Of a stretch of 64,000 nt of DNA, positions 53,481-60,465 are shown piece by piece (within the stretch, counting starts at the first letter, position 1; each line of letters opens with the position of its first letter). Where the stretch lies: contig JAFPXY010000007.1 of NCBI GenBank assembly GCA_017394515.1, positions 1 to 64,000 on the forward strand, given 5' to 3'. The DNA comes from Bacillota bacterium. Lineage in GTDB: Bacteria > Bacillota > Clostridia > Peptostreptococcales > Anaerovoracaceae. The notes under the pieces were generated by a model. That model was given only the letters and a program-made list of their open reading frames with translations. It was not told the DNA's origin and ran no database searches. A program made the position numbers and the translations under genes.

Positions 53481-53499
53481 TTTTAAGTATTACTTAAAA
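53481..53499. promoter_or_regulatory. Palindromic candidate operator of the LysR gene
   Basis: TTTTAAGT and ACTTAAAA form a perfect 8-bp inverted repeat separated by ATT, just downstream of the -10 element and upstream of the ribosome binding site. It could be an autoregulatory site. The core TAAGTATTACTTA fits a dimeric HTH protein, though it is not the textbook T-N11-A form. Confidence 0.5.
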
Positions 53500-53513
53500 G
53501 AAAGGATGACACC

Positions 53514-54389
53514 ATGGAAACGGCAAGATGCAAAGCATTCCTGGCAGCAGCTGAAGAAGGAAGCCTCACAGCTGCTGGTGACAGACTGGGATATACGCCT
53601 TCAGGTGTAAGCCAGCTTATAACTGCTTTAGAGGATGATCTTGGTCTCAAACTTCTGGAGAGAACTAAGAAAGGCGTAGGTCTTACCAAGGCCGGCGAAG
53701 AAATATTACCCGTCATCAGGCATTTTTTGTCCGACGAGGATTCACTCTATGAGAAAGCTTCCGATATTAAAGGATTATCCATAGGAAACATAACCGTTGC
53801 AGCATTCCCGAGCATAGCCACATTCTGGCTTCCTGAGCTTATAAGCAAGTTTCAGAAGGAATATCCTAACATAGATATCAGAGTTATGGAAGGTATAACA
53901 CAGGAGATCAATGAATGGATCAAAGACGGCACCGCGGATATGGCCATATTATCCATGACAGATCAGGAAGATTTTGATTGGTATCCGCTTCAGGATGATC
54001 GCATGGTAGCTGTGATATCCAAAGAACATCCTTTGGCATATAAGGAAAGTTTTCCTATGGAAAGATTGTCTGAAGAAGACTTTATAATGCCGGCTCTCGG
54101 ACATGATTTGGACGTCGAAGCACTGTTTGTAACTCATGAAATAAAGCCTAAAATAGCATTTACCACCATGGAGAATCCAGTTACGCTTTCCATGATCAAA
54201 AGCGGTCTTGGCATCAGTGTCATGAATGAACTGTGTACGGGACTTTGGAAGGATCAGCTTAAGATAATGCCTCTAGATCCACCGTGCTTCATCACTTTTG
54301 GTGTAGCGGTAAACGAACACAGACATCTTTCACCGGCATCCCAGAAGTTCCTGGAATATGTAGTAAAGAAGTTCACGAAAAGCAAATAA
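53514..54389 (+). CDS. LysR family transcriptional regulator
   Basis: The 291-residue protein begins with a winged HTH (METARCKAFLAAAEEGSLTAAGDRLGYTPSGVSQLITALEDDLGLKLLERTKKGVGLTKAGEEILP) and has the periplasmic-binding-like effector domain from about residue 85 (IGNITVAAFPSIATFWLPELISKFQKEYP). The ligand cannot be deduced. AAAGGATGACACC precedes the ATG. It is followed directly by a MerR-type gene with its own promoter. Confidence 0.92.
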   Translation: METARCKAFLAAAEEGSLTAAGDRLGYTPSGVSQLITALEDDLGLKLLERTKKGVGLTKAGEEILPVIRHFLSDEDSLYEKASDIKGLSIGNITVAAFPSIATFWLPELISKFQKEYPNIDIRVMEGITQEINEWIKDGTADMAILSMTDQEDFDWYPLQDDRMVAVISKEHPLAYKESFPMERLSEEDFIMPALGHDLDVEALFVTHEIKPKIAFTTMENPVTLSMIKSGLGISVMNELCTGLWKDQLKIMPLDPPCFITFGVAVNEHRHLSPASQKFLEYVVKKFTKSK

Positions 54390-54405
54390 TTATTTGATTT
54401 TTTGC

Positions 54406-54436
54406 TTGACTCTTACCTAACGTAATAGTTTATATT
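54406..54436 (+). promoter_or_regulatory. MerR-type promoter with 19-bp spacer and internal dyad
   Basis: TTGACT (54406-54411) and TATATT (54431-54436) are 19 bp apart, the overlong spacing used by MerR-family activators. The spacer contains an inverted repeat: ACTCTTAC (54409-54416) and GTAATAGT (54422-54429) around CTAAC, with one mismatch. This predicts autoregulation by the gene just downstream. Confidence 0.8.
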
Positions 54437-54457
54437 GATCTCAGGAGGTAAAATCAA

Positions 54458-55180
54458 ATGATGACTGTTCACGAAATAAGCGAGCTTACTGGGCTCACCA
54501 TAAGGACTCTTCAGTATTATGATAAGATCGGGCTGCTGAAGCCTGCATCATACACGGAATCCGGTTACAGGCTTTATGGAGATACAGAAATCGAAAGACT
54601 TCAGGATATTATGCTCTTCAGAGAGCTCGAATTTCCGCTTAAAGACATTATAAAGATCCTTGAGAATCCTGAATTCGACAGATCTAAAGCGATCTCGCAG
54701 CAGCTTGAAATGCTCAAGCTCAAACGTGAACACATCGATGATCTGATTAAAATGTGCAAAAAAATTCAAAACGGAGGTAATGATATGGACTTTGATGCCT
54801 TTGATAAGAGCAAGCTTGAAGAATACGCTGAGGAAGCCAAGAAAACCTGGGGAGATACTCCCGCCTATGCCGAATATGAAGAAAAGTCCAAAGGTAGATC
54901 CATAGAAGAACATGCAGATATGGCCAAGGAAATGATGGATATCTTTAAAGATTTCGGCAAGATAAAGGATCAGGATCCTGCATCAGATGAAGCTGGAAAA
55001 CTGGTTAGAAAACTTCAGGAACATATTACAAAGAACTATTATAAGTGCACAGATGATATCCTTAAAGGCCTTGGTGCCATGTATCAGGCAGGAGGGGACT
55101 TCACCGGAAATATCGACAAAGCGGGAGGAGAGGGGACTGCAGCCTTTGTAAATGAAGCCATAAAGGCTCTTCTCGGATGA
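54458..55180 (+). CDS. MerR family regulator with TipAS ligand-binding domain
   Basis: The 240-residue protein has the MerR HTH (TVHEISELTGLTIRTLQYYDKIGLLKPA), a dimerisation coiled coil (about 75-110) and a C-terminal TipAS domain (DKSKLEEYAEEAKKTWGDTPAYAEYEEKS to the end). TipAL- and Mta-like proteins sense peptide antibiotics or drugs and activate efflux or binding proteins. No efflux gene is adjacent. GGAGG precedes the first ATG; a second ATG follows at once. The promoter structure predicts self-activation. Confidence 0.92.
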   Translation: MMTVHEISELTGLTIRTLQYYDKIGLLKPASYTESGYRLYGDTEIERLQDIMLFRELEFPLKDIIKILENPEFDRSKAISQQLEMLKLKREHIDDLIKMCKKIQNGGNDMDFDAFDKSKLEEYAEEAKKTWGDTPAYAEYEEKSKGRSIEEHADMAKEMMDIFKDFGKIKDQDPASDEAGKLVRKLQEHITKNYYKCTDDILKGLGAMYQAGGDFTGNIDKAGGEGTAAFVNEAIKALLG

Positions 55181-55203
55181 TGACAAACATTAGAAAACCT
55201 ATT

Positions 55204-55238
55204 AAGGACAGCCATTTTACGGGCTGTTCTTATTTTTT
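55204..55238 (+). terminator. Terminator after the MerR gene
   Basis: AAGGACAGCC (55204-55213) pairs with GGCTGTTCTT (55222-55231), one G-U pair, followed by ATTTTTTTAT. Confidence 0.88.
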
Positions 55239-55249
55239 TATAGAAAAAA

Positions 55250-55320
55250 GAACAAATGTTTAATATTTTCCTTGACAACGAACATATATTCTGTTATATT
55301 TTAGAAAAGAACAAATGTTC
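55250..55320 (+). promoter_or_regulatory. SOS promoter with three LexA boxes
   Basis: TTGACA (55272-55277) and TATATT (55295-55300) are 17 bp apart. Three LexA-type sites lie around it: GAACAAATGTTT (55250-55261), GAACATATATTC inside the spacer (55280-55291) and the perfect GAACAAATGTTC (55309-55320). Their centres are about 30 and 29 bp apart, close to three helical turns, so LexA dimers could bind on one DNA face. The known Bacillus box is CGAAC-N4-GTTCG. Confidence 0.85.
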
Positions 55321-55347
55321 CAATAGGGAACAGAAGGGAGTATGGAC

Positions 55348-55638
55348 ATGAAAGGATATAGGATCACAAGCAGAACGAGATTTATCGCTTTTGTAGCAGC
55401 GGTTATTATTTTATTTACAATGATGTTTAATCTTATATTTGCTTTAAGCACAGCACATTCCGAGTCTGTTGAACAATTTACGACCATCGGAGTTTCATCC
55501 GGAGATTCCTTATGGTCCATAGCTGAGACATATATGCCTGATACAGATACTCGTGAAGCTGTTTATATCATTAAGAAGATCAACAATCTGGACAATGATT
55601 ATATCTATGCAGGCATGATGCTCGATATCCCAGCATAG
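55348..55638 (+). CDS. YneA-like LysM membrane protein, probable SOS cell-division inhibitor
   Basis: The 96-residue protein has one N-terminal membrane helix (about 11-33, FIAFVAAVIILFTMMFNLIFAL) and a C-terminal LysM domain (about 46-95: TIGVSSGDSLWSIAETYMPD through INNLDNDYIYAGMMLDIP). Size, layout and LexA control match YneA, the Bacillus SOS-induced suppressor of division. The first in-frame ATG (55342) is too close to AAGGGAG; the second at 55348 is well spaced. It is monocistronic, with a hairpin terminator after it; the yneB and ynzC partners of Bacillus are not linked directly, though a ynzC (DUF896) homologue lies 4 kb downstream. Confidence 0.85.
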   Translation: MKGYRITSRTRFIAFVAAVIILFTMMFNLIFALSTAHSESVEQFTTIGVSSGDSLWSIAETYMPDTDTREAVYIIKKINNLDNDYIYAGMMLDIPA

Positions 55639-55678
55639 AGAATAATGGTTTACATATAACATGAAATTTTATGTAAAA

Positions 55679-55705
55679 GCTCAAATCGTAGATTTGAGCG
55701 ATTTT
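55679..55705 (+). terminator. Terminator-like hairpin after the YneA-like gene
   Basis: GCTCAAATC (55679-55687) and GATTTGAGC (55691-55699) form a perfect 9-bp stem with loop GTA, followed by GATTTTC. The T run is short, so termination may be partial. Confidence 0.65.
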
Positions 55706-55730
55706 CATAGAATAGATTGAAGGTATAATA

Positions 55731-55886
55731 TATCGACCGCGAAAATAAAATCGCTTAAAACGCAAAATAGAGCCTCGGGTTTTCAGGCCTATTTTAGTGA
55801 AATTGCGAAAACCCTTGAAAATCAAGGCTTCCGGAATAGTGACCGAAAAAATGACGATTTCAGCGAGTTTTATAAAACGGTCGATA
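55731..55886. repeat. Structured inverted-repeat element in a gene-free region
   Basis: TATCGACCG (55731-55739) and CGGTCGATA (55878-55886) are exact inverted repeats enclosing 138 bp. Pairing extends imperfectly inward (CGACCGCGAAAATAAAATCGCT against AGCGAG-TTTTATAAAACGG). Inside lie the hairpins AAAATAG/CTATTTT with CCT/AGG and CCTTGA/TCAAGG. A TATAAT (55724-55729) is just upstream. No reading frame is convincing. It could be a structured RNA or a small non-autonomous mobile element. It is part of the 600-bp gene-free stretch 55639-56239. Confidence 0.6.
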
Positions 55887-56052
55887 AATATATCGACTGA
55901 TCTAAGAAACTAAAAGAGCCAGAATGTAAATTATCAGATCAAACATATAAAAGATCTAAAGAATGTGGTTAACATAATAATATAAAAAAATGCAAAATGC
56001 ATATCAGAAATAATAAAAGCCTAAATACCTTAAATGGTGCCAAATATCTTTT

Positions 56053-56083
56053 AAAATGGCCGGGGGACCTCCCTGGCTGTTTT
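56053..56083. other. Strong hairpin, terminator-like on both strands
   Basis: AAAATGGCCGGGG pairs over 13 positions with CCCTGGCTGTTTT around a five-base loop, with A and T flanks on both sides. No gene ends nearby on either strand. Confidence 0.6.
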
Positions 56084-56118
56084 AATCAGCACTAACTCTT
56101 CCCAAAATTATGATTTTA

Positions 56119-56189
56119 GGAATAGTTATGGCTTAAAACTTAGCCCGTCCCTTGCGCTTCAAGGACTTCTCCCCTCGGGCAACTATTCC
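56119..56189. other. Multi-branched hairpin next to the ruvX terminator
   Basis: GGAATAGTT (56119-56127) pairs with AACTATTCC (56181-56189), GCCCG (56143-56147) with CGGGC (56176-56180) and TCC(C)TTG (56148-56154) with CAAGGA (56160-56165) around CGCTT. The element is immediately followed, on the plus strand, by a terminator hairpin, so a short plus-strand RNA is possible. On the minus strand it lies beyond the end of ruvX. Confidence 0.55.
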
Positions 56190-56198
56190 CATAAAAAA

Positions 56199-56235
56199 GG
56201 ACTCCGGAAATCTTATACCGGAGTCTTTAAACTTT
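56199..56235. terminator. Bidirectional terminator of the alaS-ireB-ruvX operon
   Basis: GACTCCGG and CCGGAGTC form an 8-bp stem, extended by A/T pairs (AAAAAAGG on one side, TTTAAAC on the other). Read on the minus strand it is followed by a run of six T, just after the ruvX stop. Confidence 0.88.
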
Positions 56236-56239
56236 TTTA

Positions 56240-56668
56240 TTATTTTCTGTCCAGATAACTCTGCAGAATTATCGCTGCGGCTTGTTTGTCGATGTATTTC
56301 TTTCGATCTTCTCGACGAACATTTCCTTCAATGAGAACACGTTCTGCCATAACAGTTGTGAATCTTTCGTCCTGCCAGACGACTTCTATTCCTTTCATGG
56401 CTGTGGAACGCATTTTGTTCTCAAGCATGGTACGGAATTCTCTAACTTTTTCAGTCTGTGGAGTGTCAGTCCCATCCAGACCAACGTTAAGACCGACAAC
56501 TATGGTGTCACAGTTATATTCCTTTACCATATCAAGGATCTTGCCGGTATCCTTGCGGATACCTACCCTCTCCAGGGTCATGAGGGGCTGAGCAGTGATG
56601 CCAAGCTCATCAGAAAGCGCGATACCTACAGTTTTATCTCCTACATCTAGTCCGATTTTTCTGCTCAA
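56240..56668 (-). CDS. ruvX: YqgF/RuvX family putative Holliday junction resolvase (pre-16S rRNA nuclease)
   Basis: The 142-residue RNase H-fold protein has IGLDVGDKTVGIALSDELG, VVGLNVGLDGTDTPQTEKV, VVWQDERFTTVMAERVL and the terminal DKQAAAIILQSYLD. The motif acidic residues are kept. YqgF is linked to processing of the 16S rRNA 5' end. It is the last gene of alaS-ireB-ruvX, whose order (alaS-yrzL-yrrK) is conserved in Firmicutes. Confidence 0.95.
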   Translation of the reverse strand: MSRKIGLDVGDKTVGIALSDELGITAQPLMTLERVGIRKDTGKILDMVKEYNCDTIVVGLNVGLDGTDTPQTEKVREFRTMLENKMRSTAMKGIEVVWQDERFTTVMAERVLIEGNVRREDRKKYIDKQAAAIILQSYLDRK

Positions 56669-56679
56669 TTACTTCACCA

Positions 56680-56922
56680 TTATTTTGCGATATATTCTTT
56701 GAGCATTTCAGCGATGAGTTCGTCTCTGTCAACTCCCTTGATGAGAGTTCTGGCGTTGTTGAAGCTTGTGATGTATGAAGGATCGCCAGAGATGAGATAT
56801 CCTACAAGCTGATCGATAGGATTATAATCCTTTTCTTCGAGAGCGTTGTAAACCTCTGTAAGGATCTGCTTATAAGTTTTCTGTGTCTTGAACGCATCAA
56901 ACATGATAGTTGCTTTTTCCAT
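56680..56922 (-). CDS. ireB: IreB family regulatory phosphoprotein
   Basis: The 80-residue protein matches DUF965/IreB with TIMFDAFKTQKTYKQILTEVYNALEEKDYNPIDQLVGYLISGDPSYITSFNNARTLI. In Enterococcus, IreB is phosphorylated by the kinase IreK and affects cephalosporin resistance. AAAGGAGAAATAAA precedes the ATG; an earlier in-frame start is rejected because it crosses this site. It sits between alaS and ruvX, the usual place. Confidence 0.95.
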   Translation of the reverse strand: MEKATIMFDAFKTQKTYKQILTEVYNALEEKDYNPIDQLVGYLISGDPSYITSFNNARTLIKGVDRDELIAEMLKEYIAK

Positions 56923-57007
56923 TTTATTTCTCCTTTCGAATATCACCACGACTTAAGAACCCTAAAACGGGCTCAAAAGTCATTAATTTACTGTTCTTTA
57001 CTATATT

Positions 57008-59626
57008 TTACAACAAAGTTACGGCAAAATCCAGCGCATCCTGAACTTTTGCAGGATCTTTTCCGCCAGCCTGAGCCATATCGGCCTTACCGCCACCGCC
57101 GCCACCGGCGATCTTAGCGATCTGTTTGATCATATTGCCTGCATGGTAGCCTTTTTCGACCACGTCATCTGTCAAAGATACCAGGAACGTCACCTTATCA
57201 CCGTTGATCGTAGCGAATGCCATGCAGACACCCTTGTTATCCTTCTTGATATCATCAGAAAGGTTTCTCAGGTCGTTTATGGTGAGATCGCTGAACTGTG
57301 CGGTGATAAGCTTGATGCCGTTTACTTCGCGGGCATTCTTAATAAGATCGTCAACCTCGGAACCCATGGCCTGCTTCTTCATTTCTTCGAGTTCCTTCTT
57401 CATGCATTTGAACTCTTCGAAGTGGGATCTGGCCTTGTTTACTACAGCTTTGCAGTTGCACTTGAATACGTCGGATACCTGGTTGAGCACATCCTCATTG
57501 AGGTTTGCAATCTCCAAAACTCCTGTACCTGTAACAGCTTCGATTCTTCTGACACCTGCTGCAACGCCGGTCTCTGAAACGATCTTGAAGCAGCCGATCT
57601 CTCCGGTGTTTCTCACATGAGTACCACCGCAAAGCTCTACGGACCAGTTACCTGCATTTACAACTCTTACTGTGGAGCCGTACTTTTCACCAAACAGTGC
57701 CATAGCGCCAAGTTTTTGAGCTTCTTCTATGGGCATTTCATTGGTTATAACGGGAAGGAATTCGTTGATCTTCTCGTTTACCCTTGCCTCTACAGCCTTG
57801 ATCTGCTCATCTGTAAGCGGTTCGAAGTGTGAGAAGTCGAATCTGAGTTCTTTCTCGTTTACCATGGAACCGGCCTGTTCTACATGAGTTCCTACGATCT
57901 CACGGAGAGCCTTCTGAAGAAGATGTGTAGCTGTGTGGTTTCTGGCTGTGGAGAATCTCTTGACTCTCTCTACGTCCATGTCGAGCTTGTCGCCCTTGAT
58001 GATACCACCGGAAAGAACTTTCACCGTGTGATAGAATATGCCGTCTTTCTTTTCGACCTTAAGGACTTCAGCCTTGGTATTTCCAGAAGTTATGAAGCCT
58101 TTATCTGTGACCTGTCCGCCGCTTTCTGCATAGAAAGGAGTCTTGTCAAAGATAAGGATGGCCTTTTCGCCCTCAGAAACGCCCTCTGAGAGGCTTTGTC
58201 CCTTTATAATGGCCAGGACTTCAGATTTATCGTTTAAAACGTCATAGCCCGTAAATACGGTCTGAGGTACGTCGAGTTCGATATCGTTGGAATCCCAACC
58301 TTCATCCTCGCTGGACTTGCGGTTAGCTCTTGCACGATCTTTCTGAGCCTGCATGTTGACCTTGAAGCCTTCCTCGTCAGCTGTGAATCCTTTGGACTCC
58401 AGGATCTCTTCTGTGAGCTCCAGAGGGAAACCATAGGTATCGTAAAGTTTGAATGCCTTGGCTCCGTCCAGGACCTTGGTGCCTTCTTTCTCCATTTCGG
58501 AGATGTATTCCTGGATGATCTCTTCGCCCTTATCCAAAGTCATATTGAAGTTGTCTTCTTCAACCTGGATGATTTTCTGGATATAGTCTTTCTTTTCTAC
58601 GAGCTCAGGATAAGCTTCGCCGGATACGTGGATAACTCTGTTTGAGAGTTCTTTGAGGAAAGTGCCCTCGATACCGAGGAGCCTTCCGTGTCTGGCGGCA
58701 CGTCTTATGATCCTTCTTAAGACATATCCCCTGCCCTCATTTGAAGGCATGATACCATCGGCAATCATAAAGGTCATAGCTCTGATATGGTCGGTGATGA
58801 TCCTGATGGAAACGTCGGAATCCTTCTCGCTGTTATCAGTATATGTAACGCCGGACATCTCGCATACGCCCTCAAGGATGTATCTGATGGTATCTACATC
58901 GAAGATGGAAAGAGTATCCTGCATTACGCAAGCCATTCTCTCAAGTCCCATACCGGTGTCGATATTGGGATGTGCCAGATTGGAATAGGAACCGTCCTCT
59001 TCCTTGGAGTACTGTGTGAACACGTGGTTCCAGATCTCCATGAATCTGTCGCAGTCACAGCCGGGCTTGCAGTCAGGTTTACCACAACCGAATTCCGCGC
59101 CTCTGTCATAGAAGATCTCAGAGTCAGGTCCGCAGGGACCGAGTCCGATCTCCCAGAAGTTATCTTCCTTGCCGAGACGAACTATATGTGAAGGATCCAT
59201 GCCGTTATCTTCCCAGATCTTGATAGCTTCATCATCATCCAGATATACTGTAGCCCAAAGTTTGTCCATGGGGAAGCCAAGATGCTCTGTGAGGAATTCT
59301 ACACCCCAGCCGATACTCTCCTTCTTGAAGTAATCTCCGAAGCTGAAATTGCCCAGCATTTCGAAGAATGTGCCGTGACGGGCAGTATGTCCTACGTTAT
59401 CGATATCGCCTGTACGGATGCACTTCTGGCAGGTGCACATCCTCTTCTTGGGAGGTGTCTCTGTACCCGCAAAATACGGCTTAAGGGGCGCCATTCCGGA
59501 GTTTATAATGAGGATGGACTTGTCGTTTCTGGGAATCAGGCTGGCTGATTTACCTACATAGTGATCCTTAGATTCATAGAATTCCAAGAATAGTTTTCTG
59601 ATTTCGTTTAATCCTAGTTTTTTCAT
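57008..59626 (-). CDS. alaS: Alanyl-tRNA synthetase
   Basis: The 872-residue enzyme has the class II core (LGLNEIRKLFLEFYESKDHYVGKSASLIPRNDKSILIINSGMAPLKPYF), the anticodon-recognition helices, the editing domain with HTATHLLQKALREIVGTHVEQAGS and its zinc motif (CGGTHVRNTGEIG), and the C-Ala domain ending GGGGGGKADMAQAGG. The open frame begins 69 bases earlier, but the ATG at 59626 after GGAAGGAAACC starts the conserved core. Two small hairpins lie in the leader (59667-59722: CAGCCA/TGGCTG, GCGGT/ACCGC); no T-box signature is seen. Confidence 0.97.
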   Translation of the reverse strand: MKKLGLNEIRKLFLEFYESKDHYVGKSASLIPRNDKSILIINSGMAPLKPYFAGTETPPKKRMCTCQKCIRTGDIDNVGHTARHGTFFEMLGNFSFGDYFKKESIGWGVEFLTEHLGFPMDKLWATVYLDDDEAIKIWEDNGMDPSHIVRLGKEDNFWEIGLGPCGPDSEIFYDRGAEFGCGKPDCKPGCDCDRFMEIWNHVFTQYSKEEDGSYSNLAHPNIDTGMGLERMACVMQDTLSIFDVDTIRYILEGVCEMSGVTYTDNSEKDSDVSIRIITDHIRAMTFMIADGIMPSNEGRGYVLRRIIRRAARHGRLLGIEGTFLKELSNRVIHVSGEAYPELVEKKDYIQKIIQVEEDNFNMTLDKGEEIIQEYISEMEKEGTKVLDGAKAFKLYDTYGFPLELTEEILESKGFTADEEGFKVNMQAQKDRARANRKSSEDEGWDSNDIELDVPQTVFTGYDVLNDKSEVLAIIKGQSLSEGVSEGEKAILIFDKTPFYAESGGQVTDKGFITSGNTKAEVLKVEKKDGIFYHTVKVLSGGIIKGDKLDMDVERVKRFSTARNHTATHLLQKALREIVGTHVEQAGSMVNEKELRFDFSHFEPLTDEQIKAVEARVNEKINEFLPVITNEMPIEEAQKLGAMALFGEKYGSTVRVVNAGNWSVELCGGTHVRNTGEIGCFKIVSETGVAAGVRRIEAVTGTGVLEIANLNEDVLNQVSDVFKCNCKAVVNKARSHFEEFKCMKKELEEMKKQAMGSEVDDLIKNAREVNGIKLITAQFSDLTINDLRNLSDDIKKDNKGVCMAFATINGDKVTFLVSLTDDVVEKGYHAGNMIKQIAKIAGGGGGGKADMAQAGGKDPAKVQDALDFAVTLL

Positions 59627-59743
59627 AAAGTTTGTGGTTTCCTTCCGATAGTTTGATCGTATTCCCAGCCATGGATAAATATGGCTGAAACACAAGATTG
59701 CGGTCGATTATAAATCCACCGCAGATCAGTTAGATCTAGACGA

Positions 59744-59935
59744 TCACATAGGATCGCTGCTCTCTTCGTCAACAATTTCAATTAAATCCAATTGAGACTT
59801 TAAATTTGCCTTAAAAGCATCAATGTACTCTCTGTAAAGGATCTTCTGTTCTATCTGTTCATCTTCAGTAAGACCTTCAGTTTTCTTCTTGTGAGCGAGC
59901 CAGTTGATGCGTTCAATCATTTCTTTTGTAATCAT
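59744..59935 (-). CDS. DUF896 family protein (YnzC-like)
   Basis: The 63-residue protein starts MITKEMIERINWLAHKKKTEGLTEDEQIEQKILYREYIDAFKANLKSQL, which matches DUF896/YnzC throughout. In B. subtilis ynzC ends the LexA-controlled yneA operon. Here it is transcribed alone; I see no LexA box. The -10 ends six bases before the ATG, so the transcript probably starts at the A of the ATG and is leaderless; no Shine-Dalgarno is visible. Confidence 0.93.
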   Translation of the reverse strand: MITKEMIERINWLAHKKKTEGLTEDEQIEQKILYREYIDAFKANLKSQLDLIEIVDEESSDPM

Positions 59936-59941
59936 GCTATG

Positions 59942-59970
59942 ATTATATCACAGCGTGCCCTATCTCTCAA
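59942..59970 (-). promoter_or_regulatory. Promoter of the DUF896 gene, apparently leaderless
   Basis: On the minus strand, TTGAGA (59970-59965) and TATAAT (59947-59942) are 17 bp apart and the start codon lies seven bases after the -10, at the expected +1. Confidence 0.7.
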
Positions 59971-60397
59971 GTCTCAATTTTTCCGCACAAGTTGTAATAA
60001 ATTTTACATTTGACGGATTCGTAGAAGCGATAGCAGTTTTACCAAGGTGACATTCCAACTCCTCAGGTGTATTTGTTTCATAGACTTTCTTAATAGCGAA
60101 TCTTATGTTCTTTTCAATATTCTGAGGTGTCGTAGAGTGTTTTTCAGCAATAGATGGATATATATTTTTAGTAAAAGTTTTATAGTTTATATCATCATCG
60201 CATAACATAAGAATAGCTTCTTTCAGGTATGTGTAACCTTTATAACTAGACGGCAAAGCAAGATCGTATAAAAGTAAAGATACCTTTTTCTCCAGAGGGA
60301 CTTCCTCTTCTTCTTCTTCTGCTTCTTTATAGATCCTATAAAGGTCAGATAACGTAATATCATCCCTTAACAGATCCGAAAGCATGGACAGTTTCAT
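59960..60397 (-). CDS. Spo0A C-terminal DNA-binding domain protein lacking a receiver domain
   Basis: The 145-residue protein matches the effector domain of Spo0A over residues about 38-145: SSYKGYTYLKEAILMLCDDDI, TKNIYPSIAEKHSTTPQNIEKNIRFAIKKVYET and the terminal NPSNVKFITTCAEKLRLE. The usual receiver domain (about 130 residues with a phosphorylatable Asp) is absent; instead there are 37 residues with an acidic run (EAEEEEEE). A GTG at 60460 opens the frame earlier but sits at the transcription start after TATAAT (60470-60465), so the ATG at 60397 after AAAGGAG is preferred. It lies after comEA on the same strand. Confidence 0.88.
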   Translation of the reverse strand: MKLSMLSDLLRDDITLSDLYRIYKEAEEEEEEVPLEKKVSLLLYDLALPSSYKGYTYLKEAILMLCDDDINYKTFTKNIYPSIAEKHSTTPQNIEKNIRFAIKKVYETNTPEELECHLGKTAIASTNPSNVKFITTCAEKLRLER

Positions 60398-60465
60398 GCT
60401 TAAATCATCTCCTTTTCCTTCGTAAATTTGGTGTGACGAAGAGAGAGCGATCTGATTCACCTATA

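Noticed and set aside
59627..59743. A T-box riboswitch upstream of alaS (and of hisS, aspS and leuS).
   Set aside because: No AGGGTGGNACCGCG-type antiterminator sequence is present and the leaders are too short; only small hairpins are found.
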